From: Chryseobacterium indologenes
Lineage (GTDB): Bacteria; Bacteroidota; Bacteroidia; Flavobacteriales; Weeksellaceae
Assembly: GCA_016025055.1 (NCBI GenBank)
Contig: CP065590.1
Location: 3,534,001 to 3,598,000 of the forward strand
DNA: 64,000 nt
Direction: 5' to 3'
Below the pieces are notes generated by a model. That model saw nothing but the letters and a program-made list of their open reading frames with translations, was not told the origin of the DNA and searched no databases. This document shows positions 1-9,799 of this stretch, piece by piece; position 1 is the first letter of the stretch; each line of letters begins with the position of its first letter. Made by a program: the position numbers and the translations under genes.

Positions 1-1
1 C

Positions 2-97
2 ACTCTTGGAAGAGGGCAATCCGGTAACTGCGGAGGAGCAGGGATGAACCTGGCTGCTATTTCTACCCAATTACTGGTTTTCCGGATCGGAGATTAA
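2..97 (+). CDS. C-terminal end of an unidentified protein (partial)
   Basis: The first bases stay open in frame 2 for 31 codons up to a TAA at 95-97, and a terminator-like hairpin follows about 75 bases later. The residues are rich in Gly, Cys and Asn (GRGQSGNCGGAG) and end in RIGD. The start lies outside the window. I do not recognise the family from so short a piece, and it could still be a chance open frame. Confidence 0.4.
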   Translation, partial: TLGRGQSGNCGGAGMNLAAISTQLLVFRIGD

Positions 98-171
98 TTG
101 TATTTAACTTTACTTATCAGGCATTTTCATATCTCATCTCAACGAGAAATTCTAATAACACAAATAGTATC

Positions 172-197
172 AAAACACCGGCATCCGTCGGTGTTTT
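172..197 (+). terminator. Rho-independent terminator-like hairpin
   Basis: AAAACACCG and CGGTGTTTT form a perfect 9-bp stem around an 8-base loop, with A and T runs at the two ends, so it could stop transcripts from either side. It sits between the truncated first gene and the dehydrogenase gene. Confidence 0.7.
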
Positions 198-288
198 ATG
201 ATATATCAATAGCATCGATTGTATTATTCTAAAGAGAAACCTTTTTCAGCATTATGGGTTTTCCTACATTTATACTGATTAATTTGTA

Positions 289-1089
289 ATGATTACATCA
301 ATGAATATTCAACTTTTTTCAAAAAATGCGCTGGTAGGAGGAGCTACCCAGGGAATAGGTGCCGGAATTGCCATTGAGCTGGCAAAATGCGGAGCGAATG
401 TTACCGTCATGTCCCGTAACGAAGCTAAGCTTAAGAACTTTACTGCTGAACTTCCCGTTATTCATCCGGAGCAGAAACACAAATACCTTGTGGTCGATTT
501 TTCGGACTTTGACAACTATAAAAAAATTATAAAGGAGTACTTTGAAAGTCATCCGGTTGATATTCTGGTCAACAATACCAATGGCCCCGAACCTGGATTG
601 GCAACAGAAAAAGATGTGGAGGATTATCAAAAAGCATTTGATCTTCTTTTTAAAACCGTGTGCGAAACTACTTTACTGGCCTTACCTCACATGATGGAAC
701 AGAATAACGGAAGAATTATCAACGTTTCTTCATTGTCAGTAAAAGAACCTATCAACAACCTGGCGTTGTCAAACTCCATCCGGTCAGCTGTAATGGCCTG
801 GGCAAAAACTTTATCGAATGAAGTAGCAAAACATAATATTACCGTCAATAATATTTTAACCGGATATTTTGATACGGACCGCATCAAAAAATTAGTGAGT
901 AATGAATCACAGCAGACAGGTACTTCCGAGGAAGATATCAGGAAAGCCAGAGAAAATAAAATTCCGATGAAGCGATTGGGAAAACCTGAAGAATACGGTC
1001 ATCTGGTGGCCTTTCTGGCCTCAGAATATTCATCCTATCTTACAGGAGCAAGTATTCCGCTGGATGGTGGATTGAATAATACGTACTAA
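289..1089 (+). CDS. SDR family oxidoreductase
   Basis: Short-chain dehydrogenase/reductase of normal length (266 aa). The Rossmann motif GGATQGIG is at residues 17-24, the NNTNG strand near 95-99 and the NVSS catalytic serine segment near 145. The usual YxxxK catalytic pair is replaced: the matching position reads SNSIR, so Tyr is Ser and Lys is Arg. A conserved SDR subgroup is known with this kind of change, so it may be a divergent or non-classical enzyme; the substrate is unknown. ATG at 301 (MNIQLF) is an equally good start. A terminator follows, so the gene is probably monocistronic. Confidence 0.85.
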   Translation: MITSMNIQLFSKNALVGGATQGIGAGIAIELAKCGANVTVMSRNEAKLKNFTAELPVIHPEQKHKYLVVDFSDFDNYKKIIKEYFESHPVDILVNNTNGPEPGLATEKDVEDYQKAFDLLFKTVCETTLLALPHMMEQNNGRIINVSSLSVKEPINNLALSNSIRSAVMAWAKTLSNEVAKHNITVNNILTGYFDTDRIKKLVSNESQQTGTSEEDIRKARENKIPMKRLGKPEEYGHLVAFLASEYSSYLTGASIPLDGGLNNTY

Positions 1090-1106
1090 AAGATTCATTG
1101 TATTTA

Positions 1107-1135
1107 AAAGGCTCCCGAATTTCGCCGGGAGCTTT
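1107..1135 (+). terminator. Terminator after the SDR gene
   Basis: GCTCCCG (1111-1117) pairs with CGGGAGC (1126-1132), with A-rich sequence before and TTT after, just downstream of the SDR stop codon. Confidence 0.75.
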
Positions 1136-1226
1136 GTCATTTCTTGTACAATTAAGATATTTTATTGTCTTCATGTAATAACTCCGGTCCGTCAGTTGTC
1201 TTACGAGTACTATTGGAAAATATTAT

Positions 1227-4200
1227 ATGAAAAAATGGTCTTTTAAAAAATGGAACACTGTACTTGGGTGGTTCCTCTTTTTCATTGCTTTGATTACCTA
1301 TTTCTCTACCATAGAACATTCACTGAGTTTCTGGGATTGTGGAGAGTATATTTCTTCGGCTGTAAAGCTTGAGGTTACGCATGCTCCGGGAGCTGCTTTG
1401 TTTCAGATTGTGGGTGCCGCAGCAAGTATCCTTGCGCTGGGAAACAGCGGCAATCATGCCATAGTGATTAATGCGATGTCAGCCCTTTTCAGTGCGTTGA
1501 CTGTTGTCTTTTTGTTTTGGACGATCACTCATTTTTTAAGGAGGATTTTACATAAGGATTTTGAGGAGCTTACCCGGCAGCAGGAGATTTCAATTCTGTT
1601 GGCAGGAGTCATCGGTTCTTTATGCTTTACTTTTTCCGATACTTTCTGGTTCTCAGCAGTAGAAGGAGAGGTGTATTCCATGGCATCCCTGTTTATTGCT
1701 ATTTTATTATGGCTGATTACCAAATGGGAAAATGAATATCAAGCGGTGGATAATGAAAGATGGATTATTTTAATTTTCTTTATCATCGGGCTTTCTGTAG
1801 GGGTGCATATGATGTGTATGCTGGCGATTCCTGCCGTATGTCTGGTGTATTATGCCCGTAAATATCAGTTTTCATGGAAGTCTTTTATGTGGGCCAATGT
1901 GATTACCCTTGGTATATTGGCACTGGTATTTAAAATAATTTTCCCTTTGATCATGACAATGTTCGGGAATCTGGAAATCTTCTTTGTGAACGGATTGGGA
2001 CTGCCTTTTCATTCAGGAACCATGATGGCGTTTGTACTGATGGCTGTCATTTCCTTCCTTTTGATCAGATATGCGGGAAAAACCAAAAGAAATATTTATC
2101 AAACTGTCGTTTTATCAGTGGTATACATGATGATAGGTTTTTCGTGCTGGATGGTGATTCCTATCCGGGCTAATGCCAATCCGCCCATGAATCTTAATGA
2201 TCCTGATACGGCAATCGGTATGAGAGATTATTACAATAGAGTGCAATATGGAGACTGGCCAACAATCTACGGACAGAATTATACTGCATCCCTTGATGCC
2301 AAAGGAATTGAGAAAAATGAAGACGGAAGTTATAAGACAGAGAAAACAGTGGATATGTACGAAAAGGATGAAAAAACGGGAACGTACAGAAAGACAGGAG
2401 AAAGCTTTAACTATATATTCAATAAATCTCACATAAGCTTTATGCCCAGGATGTTCAATGAAGATAAAGAGGTGATGGCTAATTATATTGCAATGTACGG
2501 AGCTCCTGATTTTACCTTCAATTATGATAACCAGGAAGTGGCGGATAATCCTGAGGCTCAAAAAATATTTAATGAATTAAGGGCAAAGTATGAAGATGAT
2601 TCTATTACGGTAGCAGATTATCTTAAAGTAAAGCCCTACGATCTGATCAATGTCCAGAAACCTTCGTTCCGTCAGAATATGGATTATTTTATCTCATTCC
2701 AGAACGGATATTATTTTGTAAGGTACCTGATGTGGAACTTTGTCGGAAGGCAAAATGATCTTCAGGGCCATATGGAAAACACGCAAGGGAACTGGATTTC
2801 CGGATTTTCTTTTATTGATAACGCTTTGTGGGGAAACCAGGAAACTATGCCGTCTAAATTTAAAAACGAAAGTACGGTGAAATTCTTCTTCCTCCCTCTG
2901 ATTCTGGGACTGATCGGATTCTTTTTCCAATTGAACAGGGATTTTGGAAGATTTTATGCTTTGCTTTCTCTTTTTATTGTAACCAGTGTAGGCATTGTTT
3001 TTTATACAGGGGTAAAACCTTTTGAAGTAAGAGAAAGGGATTACGCAATGGTGGGTTCATTTTATGCCTTTGCCATTTGGATCGGTTTGGGTGCAGGAGC
3101 CATCCTATGGTTTCTTCAGTCTACAATAAAATCAAATGCAGCCTCCGTCATTTTAGGGCTTGTGCTATTAGGAATTCCCTTTATGATGGGATTCCAGAAT
3201 TATACTTCACATGACAGAAGCCGTAAGACTGCAGCGTATGATTATGCTTATTCAGTGCTGAAATCTTTACCAAAAAATGATATTATTTTTATTTATGGAG
3301 ATAACGATACCTTTCCGGTGTGGGGAATCCAGGAGACAGAAAGATTCCGGGATGATGTAAAAACAGTTAATTTTACCTTACTGGCAATGCCCTGGAGTAT
3401 CGATCAGGTAAAAAGGAGAACGTACAATGCACATGGCATTCCGGGAGAGCTGACCCATGAAGATTACAGAGATGGAATCAATGAGCAGGTGTATTTAATG
3501 AAAAAAGAAGATTGGGAAGGTCTTTTTGCAATGGTAAAAGATCAGGGAGCACCCGACACTTCTTTTCAGGACTTCAGGAAATTCCTGACGCAGGATTCTT
3601 TAACGCTGAAGGAAGCAATGGATTTTATAAAATTAAAATCTCCTGAGAAAGATGAGTTGCTGAAAATGTACTTCGGAGAAGAAAAATATGAAAGATTTAA
3701 TATTCTTCCGGTCAGTAAATTTGTACTGCCTGTCAATAAAGAAAATGCTGTAAAGTCAGGGATCATCAGCAGAGCAGACCTTTCGAAGGCTGTAGATCAT
3801 ATCACCATTTCATACAAAGGAAACAGGTTTCTCAAAAATAACCTTATGATGATGGATATGTTGGCTAATTTTGACTGGAAACGTCCTGTCAGTTTTTCGT
3901 CCGGTGGCATGTATGAAGGTGAAAATACCTTTTACCTTGATGAATATCTGCAATTCGACGGTTTCAGCTACAGGCTCGTTCCCATCCATACTCCTCAGGC
4001 TCCGGACGGTGACAGGGGAAGGGTAGATGCAAACTCCCTTTATCAGATCGTTAAAAATTTCAGATGGGGCAATTTTAAGGATCAGACTATTTACTATGAT
4101 GAAACGGCAACATCCAATATCATAGGCTACAGGATGTCTGCGAGCAGAGCTGCTTCAGCATTGGTTGCCAACGGACAGAAAGATAAAGCTGTTGAATTGC

Positions 4201-4711
4201 TGGATCTTGTGGACAGAGAAATTCCTGCTGAAAAATACAACGATCCGCGCTCATTAAGCATGATTGTTTCCGGATATATTCTGGCGGGTAAGGAGCAAAA
4301 GGGGCTTCAGCTGGCAGAAGTTCTTAAAAAGAGATTTTTAAAGAATATGATTATTATATAATGCTTTCACCTCAATATCAGAAGGCTGCCCGAAAACAGA
4401 TAAGAACATTACCTATGGAATATGCCCTGGTTGTTTCCGCTGTTACTGACTCATATAATAAACTGAATCAAAAAGAGAAAGCCTATACGTATCTTGTGCA
4501 ATCCATAGAACCGATCGATAAAAAATTCAATGTTTTTGTGAAAGGCCTCCAGCAGATGGGAAAAGAGAAAGCCATGGAAGAATCTGAAAATGTGCAGAAA
4601 ATTGCACCTTTTTATCAGTATTTATTTGATATTATGGAGCCTTTTGATTCTACCTATTCAAGGCAGAAAGAAAATGAGATCACAACCGCCATTATAAAAG
4701 CTACACAATGA
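1227..4711 (+). CDS. DUF2723 family membrane protein (O-mannosyltransferase-like), frameshifted
   Basis: Large polytopic inner-membrane protein of the DUF2723/TMEM260 family, thought to have a GT-C glycosyltransferase fold and to glycosylate proteins. The N-terminal half has many hydrophobic helices and the family motif FWDCGEY (near residue 37); the C-terminal half is soluble with TPR-like helices. The frame closes at 4361, but the rest of the protein (MLSPQYQ onward to 4711) continues in the -1 frame. Adding one base to the TTTTTAAA run at 4335-4342 gives a continuous protein of about 1161 aa reading FLKEYDYY across the join. The site is also a U-UUA-AAG slippery heptamer. I judge a homopolymer error or mutation more likely than programmed frameshifting. 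The acceptor substrate is unknown. Confidence 0.85.
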
Positions 4712-4735
4712 TGGAGTAGTGTTTGTATTAAAAAT

Positions 4736-4771
4736 AAAAAGGTCTTCAGGTATTTGTCTGAAGACCTTTTT
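4736..4771. terminator. Bidirectional terminator
   Basis: GGTCTTCAG (4741-4749) and CTGAAGACC (4758-4766) form a perfect 9-bp stem, with five A before and five T after. It lies between two convergent genes (DUF2723 on plus, hemerythrin on minus) and can serve both. Confidence 0.9.
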
Positions 4772-4779
4772 CGTATACA

Positions 4780-5232
4780 TCATTTCCAGAATTCATCATC
4801 ATAAGTATCCGTTTCTTCGGTATGAATGTGGCTGAGCTCTTTTCCGATCCTGCTTAAAGTTTCATGACTTAGTTTTTCCTCCAAATGAGGAAACCAATGG
4901 CGTTCTTCAAAACGGATGTGCTGATCAAGAAGATCTGCAAAATCTGAAAAGAGGTTCAGGTCTTCCGAGCTTTCAATCTGAGAAACCAATACTTTCAGTT
5001 GGGTATGTTCCGATTGGATCCGGGAAGAGTATTCGTCTTTCAGATAGGGAAAGAGAATTTGCTCTTCCTCCCTGAAATGCTCTTCCAGATGGTTTTTCCA
5101 AAAGTAAACGATATAATTTTTAATCCTGTCCGGTTTTACTTTGTTCCTGATTCCCTGCCTGATTTTCCAGCTGCAAAGCAACCCGAAGTGGTGATCACGG
5201 GAAAGCAGGACTATATTTTCGTTGCGTTTCAT
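4780..5232 (-). CDS. Hemerythrin (HHE cation-binding) domain protein
   Basis: A 150-aa cytoplasmic four-helix hemerythrin-like protein that should bind a di-iron centre. Visible ligands are the early RDHH, the HLEEHFREEEQILFPYL segment (HxxxE), EHTQL, and the late LDQHIRFEERHWFPHL segment. It is the last gene of the nitric-oxide cluster, about 90 bases after the NO reductase gene and reading the same way, so a role in binding NO or O2 or in iron handling is inferred. The family has sensor, storage and repair members, and the sequence does not say which this is. Confidence 0.9.
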   Translation of the reverse strand: MKRNENIVLLSRDHHFGLLCSWKIRQGIRNKVKPDRIKNYIVYFWKNHLEEHFREEEQILFPYLKDEYSSRIQSEHTQLKVLVSQIESSEDLNLFSDFADLLDQHIRFEERHWFPHLEEKLSHETLSRIGKELSHIHTEETDTYDDEFWK

Positions 5233-5283
5233 GATTTTATGATTTAAAAATTAAAATAGCAAAGCTTTTGAAGAATCAGTAAA

Positions 5284-5310
5284 CCTTACAGCTTCTGAAA
5301 ATCTGTAAGG
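5284..5310. terminator. Hairpin between NO reductase and hemerythrin genes
   Basis: CCTTACAG (5284-5291) and CTGTAAGG (5303-5310) form a perfect 8-bp stem. There is no strong T tract on the minus strand, so it may attenuate rather than stop transcription, or be one copy of a dispersed repeat. Confidence 0.4.
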
Positions 5311-5324
5311 CTTACAATGATGGG

Positions 5325-7576
5325 TTACCGTTTTTCTTTTAAAGACCATCCCAACTTCAGTCCGATGATAAAGATGACCAGAAGTAATTCTCCGGCGGCT
5401 AGTAAAATATCTCCCGGTACCCGCATCCATCTTAAGAAATGCATAATGTCTGTTTGCATAAATTCAGCAGAACGCGCGTACCAATATCCTTCTTTAATAG
5501 AGGCAACAGATTGCATAATGCCTATGGGAAGAAGGCTTATAGTGACCATCACCAGTAAACCGATATTAATAAGCCAGAAAGCCCATCCGATAAGTCTGTC
5601 ATTCCATTGACGGTCAGGATATAATCCCCTTAAAACAAACAGCATCAGTCCGATTCCTAAAATGCCATAGACCCCGAATAAAGCGGCATGGCCATGCACA
5701 GCAGTAGTGTTCAGTCCCTGAATATAATATAAGGCAATAGGAGGGTTGATGGCAAATCCGAAGATTCCTGCACCCAGAAAATTCCAGAAACACATTGCAA
5801 TAAAGCAGTAAATGGGCCATTTATATGCCTGAATCCATTTTGTAGATTTACTAAGCTGATAATTCTGGTAAGCCTCATATCCAATCAAAACAAGCGGAAC
5901 AATTTCCAACGCACTGAAGGTTGCACCCAATGCCAGTACAGCGGTGGGGGTGGCGCTGAAATACAAATGATGGAACGTTCCTAAAATACCTCCGCCCAGA
6001 AAAATGATCGTAGAGAAAAGAACAGCATGCGTAGCCGATTTTAATCTTAATAATCCTAATCTGGTAAATAAGAAGGCTGCCACTACCGTTGCAAAAACTT
6101 CAAAGAAGCCCTCTACCCAAAGGTGAACAACCCACCATCTCCAGTATTCAGCAATCGCCATGTGTGTTTGTCTTCCATACATCAGGCCTGCGCCGTAAAA
6201 CATCGCAATAGCAACGGAAGAAAGTGTGAACAGGAGAAGTAAATGACGGTCACCATCTCTGCGCTTTAAAGCAGGAAGAAGAGCTCTGACCATTAAAACC
6301 AGCCAGATAACCAGTCCGATAAGCAATAGAATCTGCCAGATTCTCCCCAGTTCCACATATTCATATCCCTGATGTCCCCAAAGGAAATTGTCTACAAGTC
6401 CCAGCTTTTGCATTACACCCAGCCACTGGCCCGTCAAAGATCCTAAGACAACAATCAATAAGGCACCGAATAATATATTGACACCGAGCTTCTGGTATTT
6501 CGGCTCATATCCTGACACTGCAGGGGCAATGTATAAACCTGTTGCCAGCCATGAAGTGGCGATCCAGAATATAGCCAGCTGCACGTGCCAGCTTCGGGAA
6601 ACCGATTGCGGAAGAAACTCATCCAAAGGAATTCCGTAAAACCCGCTTCCTTCCACTCCGTAATGTGCCGTGACCACACCGGCCATCATCTGAACCAGGA
6701 TCAGTAAAGCAACGACCCAGACGTATTTCAGAGTCGCTTTCATCGAAGGAGTAGGTTTCATATTCCGTAACGGGTCTTCAAGGGGAAGTACCTCACTGAT
6801 TTCTTCTTCTTTATTTCTTGCATGGTAAAAAACCAGAAGGCCAACGCTGGCAAGCAGCAAAAGTATACTGAATCCGGACCATATGTGAAGAGACGGAGGC
6901 GGAACATTACCGACAGATTCATCATGAGGCCAGTTATTGGTATAGGTTACATCATCCCCCGGCCGTTCTGTACTACATACCCAGGTGCTCCACGCAAAAA
7001 ATGCATTCATTTTAACCATCCTTTCCGGATCTTTAATCGTATTCCCGGGAATTGCATACTGATCACGAAGTTCAGCCATGGATGGATCATTCATGAAGAG
7101 TTTTGCGTAATATTGAGACAGCTGCTTCTGTACTTCGGCCCTTTCAGGGGAAAACACGATTTCATTATTGCTTTCATTGAAAGTATTGGTACGAAGCTCT
7201 CTTTTCAGCAGTACCTGATATTTTGCCTGTTCTTCATCGGGAAGATCCCGGTATATCTTACCCTCTTTTTTGCCAGTTCCTGAAGCAGAAGAACAGATTC
7301 GCGGTGGAGGTAATCTGCAGTCCAGTCAGGTGCAATATAGGCGCCGTGGCCCCATATACTTCCTACGGTTTGCCCTCCGATCGATTGCCATACATTCTGG
7401 CCATCTTTTATATCCTGTCCGGTAGCAAGCAGAGTACCGTCAGTACTTACGATTTTTGCGGGGATAGGAGGAACTTTTCTGTAGATTTCAGTGCCATAGA
7501 ATATAAGGACTGCAAAAGAGCCGATCATGACTACTGCCAGCCATATCCAAAGTTTTTTAGGTGTCATTCTGATCAT
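5325..7576 (-). CDS. norB: Quinol-dependent nitric oxide reductase (qNOR), frameshifted
   Basis: Inner-membrane heme/non-heme-iron enzyme that reduces two NO to N2O using quinol. The N-terminal part (7576 to about 7270) carries the qNOR extension: one membrane helix, then GGQTVGSIWGHGAY and APDWTADYLHRE. The rest (to 5325) carries the multi-helix catalytic core with histidines in WHVQLAIFW, GRQTHMAIAEYWRWW, FHHLYF and HGHAALFGVYG. The two parts lie in different frames. Adding one A to the run of six (plus-strand T at 7266-7271) joins them into about 750 aa, the usual qNOR length. The broken spot reads A-AAA-AAG, the classic -1 slippery heptamer. Homopolymer miscount is the simplest reading. 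It is separated from the upstream ric gene by only 3 bases, so they form one operon. Confidence 0.9.
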
Positions 7577-7579
7577 TTT

Positions 7580-8305
7580 TTAGGATTCAACAGCCAATTC
7601 TTTTTCCAGTCGGATCGCTTTTGGGAACAGGATATTATTCTCAAGATGAATGTGTTTGTGAAGGTCATTTTCAAAATCCTGAAGCATGGCAAAAGCAACT
7701 TTGTAGGTGTTGCAGGCGTCTGCAGGAGGAAGATATTCATTGGTGATTTCTGCAATTTTTCTGAAGCGGTCTCCTTCTACGGTATGATCATGTTCCATCA
7801 TATGAACCGGATTTTCCACTGTTCCGAAAACCGGATGCGGCAAGGGTTGTCCTGATATTTTTGCCGTCACCATATTTTTAATGAAAGGAAACAGGATGAG
7901 TTCTTCTTTTTTCATATGGGCAGCCAGATCACGGGCAGATTCATCAAATAAATTTTTAACTTCAAATAATTCAGGATGCCTGCCTCCGTGAACTTTACAC
8001 AATTTATCCAGAAAAGCCTGTAAAACAGAGGTTTTTTCTTCCACATAACGGTGATGTGTTTTCTCGATATAATCTGTCAGCAGATCCAGCGGCCAGCTGT
8101 TGAAGTCTATGAAAGAGCCTTCGTTTTTCGGAAGGGCTTCCAGTTCTTCATAGATTTTTTCAGGATCGGTTTTTTTGTTGTGGCATGCCTCTTCTATTGT
8201 TCTTCCGCCTTTACAGCAGAAATCTATACCATGTTTCTTAAAAATAGCAGCGGATCTGAAATCTTCAGCTACCATATTTCCGATAAAGTCTGTTTTTGTG
8301 TTCAT
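7580..8305 (-). CDS. ric: Iron-sulfur cluster repair di-iron protein RIC (ScdA/YtfE family)
   Basis: Repairs Fe-S clusters damaged by NO or oxidants. At 241 aa it has the standard layout: an N-terminal DUF542 domain with the CCKGG motif (residues 31-35), then a hemerythrin-like domain whose di-iron ligands are visible in KTHHRYVEEK, HGGRHPEL, AHMKKEELILFPF, MEHDHTVEG and HKHIHLENNILFP. It is directly followed by the NO reductase gene. A degenerate copy of the cluster's inverted-repeat operator lies just upstream of its start. Confidence 0.95.
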   Translation of the reverse strand: MNTKTDFIGNMVAEDFRSAAIFKKHGIDFCCKGGRTIEEACHNKKTDPEKIYEELEALPKNEGSFIDFNSWPLDLLTDYIEKTHHRYVEEKTSVLQAFLDKLCKVHGGRHPELFEVKNLFDESARDLAAHMKKEELILFPFIKNMVTAKISGQPLPHPVFGTVENPVHMMEHDHTVEGDRFRKIAEITNEYLPPADACNTYKVAFAMLQDFENDLHKHIHLENNILFPKAIRLEKELAVES

Positions 8306-8306
8306 A

Positions 8307-8330
8307 ATATAATACTTTTTTGTCTTTTAT
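8307..8330. promoter_or_regulatory. Putative NsrR/Rrf2-type operator upstream of ric (degenerate)
   Basis: ATATAATA, eight bases, then TCTTTTAT. The right half is identical to the right half of the perfect 8-8-8 repeat in front of the Rrf2 gene (9800-9823), at the same spacing; the left half is degenerate. It ends just before the ric start on the minus strand. Confidence 0.5.
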
Positions 8331-8348
8331 TATTTTAAATTTTTTTAT

Positions 8349-8771
8349 TTACTTTTTAAGTGAAAGAATATATTTTACCATTTGTTGAGCATCGTCTTTA
8401 CTTAATCCTTCGTGAGGAGTCATGGGAATATCACCCCAATTTCCTTTTCCTCCTTCAATAATTTTTTGTGCCAGCCGTTCAATATCTGCCTTTGTATATT
8501 TTGAAGCTACATCCTGATAAGAAGGTCCGATTAATTTGGAATCTATTTTATGACAGGCAAGACAGTCGGCTCCTTCGATGAGCTTGAAACCCGGATCATT
8601 AGAAGCATTTGTCGTAACAATAGGCTCAAGAAGAGGAGCGGGTTGTTTGACAGGTTGCTCTGTAGAAGGTAGCGGGATGGGAATAGGTGTTGTTTCATTT
8701 TTGCCGGAACATGATAAAGCCATCGTCAATACTCCCAATATCATTGCTGTATTTATAAGTTGTGTTTTCAT
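8349..8771 (-). CDS. Class I cytochrome c lipoprotein
   Basis: A 140-aa exported mono-heme cytochrome. It has a signal peptide ending in a lipobox (MALSC), a Pro-rich linker (about residues 27-50), a single heme site CLACH (near residue 70) and a Met ligand in IPMTPHEG. The fold resembles cytochrome c551/c552. It lies 11 bases after the small membrane protein gene, and about 43 bases before ric. Electron donation within the NO cluster is inferred; qNOR itself takes electrons from quinol, so another acceptor is possible. Confidence 0.85.
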   Translation of the reverse strand: MKTQLINTAMILGVLTMALSCSGKNETTPIPIPLPSTEQPVKQPAPLLEPIVTTNASNDPGFKLIEGADCLACHKIDSKLIGPSYQDVASKYTKADIERLAQKIIEGGKGNWGDIPMTPHEGLSKDDAQQMVKYILSLKK

Positions 8772-8782
8772 AAGGAATGCAG

Positions 8783-9271
8783 TTAATGAGTTATATTTTT
8801 CGTGTAAGAATGGTTATTTTCAGTATCCGCTATATGTTTTTTGAATTGTGAAATAATAGCAATGAGCACGAGAGCAGTCTTTGCTGATTCTGCATAAATA
8901 AAATAATCATGAACGGGAGTGGGCGGCAGAGCCCTGCCTGAGGAAAGCAAATCAACCCGGTTACCAAGTACGGGCAGCATCCAATACTGTTGTAACGAAA
9001 GGAGAATCAGGAATACAATAATGATCAGAAAATCAAATTTTGTATAATTTTTATAGCTGATCATCATAAAAGCTAATATTAAAAACAAAAAGAGGTTCTG
9101 TATTTTTGTAGAAACTCCGAACATCAGTTTTCCCAGTCCCAAAGCTGTTGTAAGGGCCATTCCCTGCACCTGAAATTTCAACGGTGTTTCTAAAAAACTA
9201 ACCGTCATCAACATCCCGGCCATGAGGCTTAGCAAGCAAAGGACAATAGGATTTTTGAGAGATAATTTCAT
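8783..9271 (-). CDS. Small membrane protein of the NO-response cluster, unknown function
   Basis: A 162-aa protein with four predicted membrane helices (about residues 10-28, 38-55, 58-98 as two close segments, and 128-145). I recognise no catalytic motif. It sits between the Rrf2-type repressor and the cytochrome c gene on the same strand, with its own operator-like repeat upstream (9288-9311). This points to a role in the nitric-oxide response, perhaps in membrane electron transfer, but this is inference from position only. Confidence 0.65.
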   Translation of the reverse strand: MKLSLKNPIVLCLLSLMAGMLMTVSFLETPLKFQVQGMALTTALGLGKLMFGVSTKIQNLFLFLILAFMMISYKNYTKFDFLIIIVFLILLSLQQYWMLPVLGNRVDLLSSGRALPPTPVHDYFIYAESAKTALVLIAIISQFKKHIADTENNHSYTKNITH

Positions 9272-9287
9272 TTTTATTTATTTAATA

Positions 9288-9311
9288 TATTAAGACCTTT
9301 TTATCTTTTAT
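9288..9311. promoter_or_regulatory. Putative NsrR/Rrf2-type operator upstream of the membrane protein gene
   Basis: TATTAAGA, eight bases, TCTTTTAT. The AAGA-N8-TCTT core and the right half match the perfect repeat at 9800-9823 with the same spacing. It lies 17-40 bases upstream of the 162-aa membrane protein start. Confidence 0.55.
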
Positions 9312-9325
9312 TTGATCAAATTTTT

Positions 9326-9757
9326 TTAACGCTTCAAATAGGTCAGCTGTAAATCAAGATTATCGACAAATTCCTGAATTTTTGAATTTTCCAACATTTC
9401 ACGAAGATTATCCCTGATGCTTTTAAACTGATCATGAAGAGGGCACGGGTGGGTTTCAGAGCATTGTTCCAGCCCCAGGCCGCAACCTGAAAATAATTTG
9501 TCCCCGTCAACTTCCCTTACAATGTCAGCAATCGATACATTCAGATTGTTCTGATCCATATAAAATCCGCCATTGGGCCCTTTAGCAGACTGTACAAATC
9601 CTTTTCTGCTTAAATCCTGTAAAATTTTTGCAATGAAATATTCAGGAGAGCTGATACTTTTTGAAATGTCTTTGATTCCCACTCTGCTGCCGTTTTTAGA
9701 TTGCTGGGCGATATAAATCAAGGCTCTTAACGCGTATTCGCAAGTTTTGGAAAACAT
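9326..9757 (-). CDS. Rrf2 family transcriptional regulator (NsrR-like)
   Basis: A 143-aa winged-helix repressor of the Rrf2 family, which senses through an Fe-S cluster. The N-terminal helix-turn-helix (MFSKTCEYALRALIYIA, then ISKSISSPEYFIAKILQ) is followed by three cysteines in the spacing typical of cluster-binding members (CGLGLEQC, then HPCPLH). Next to NO reductase and RIC, an NsrR-type nitric-oxide sensor is the natural reading. A perfect inverted repeat with a -7 box (TATATTTG on the minus strand near 9780-9787) lies upstream, which suggests autoregulation. Confidence 0.85.
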   Translation of the reverse strand: MFSKTCEYALRALIYIAQQSKNGSRVGIKDISKSISSPEYFIAKILQDLSRKGFVQSAKGPNGGFYMDQNNLNVSIADIVREVDGDKLFSGCGLGLEQCSETHPCPLHDQFKSIRDNLREMLENSKIQEFVDNLDLQLTYLKR

Positions 9758-9799
9758 TTTCTATTTATTTAACATGACAAATATATAAACTTTTTTTTA

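Noticed and set aside
2248..2436. Small plus-strand open frame inside the DUF2723 gene
   Set aside because: Shadow frame of the long membrane protein gene, with no independent support.
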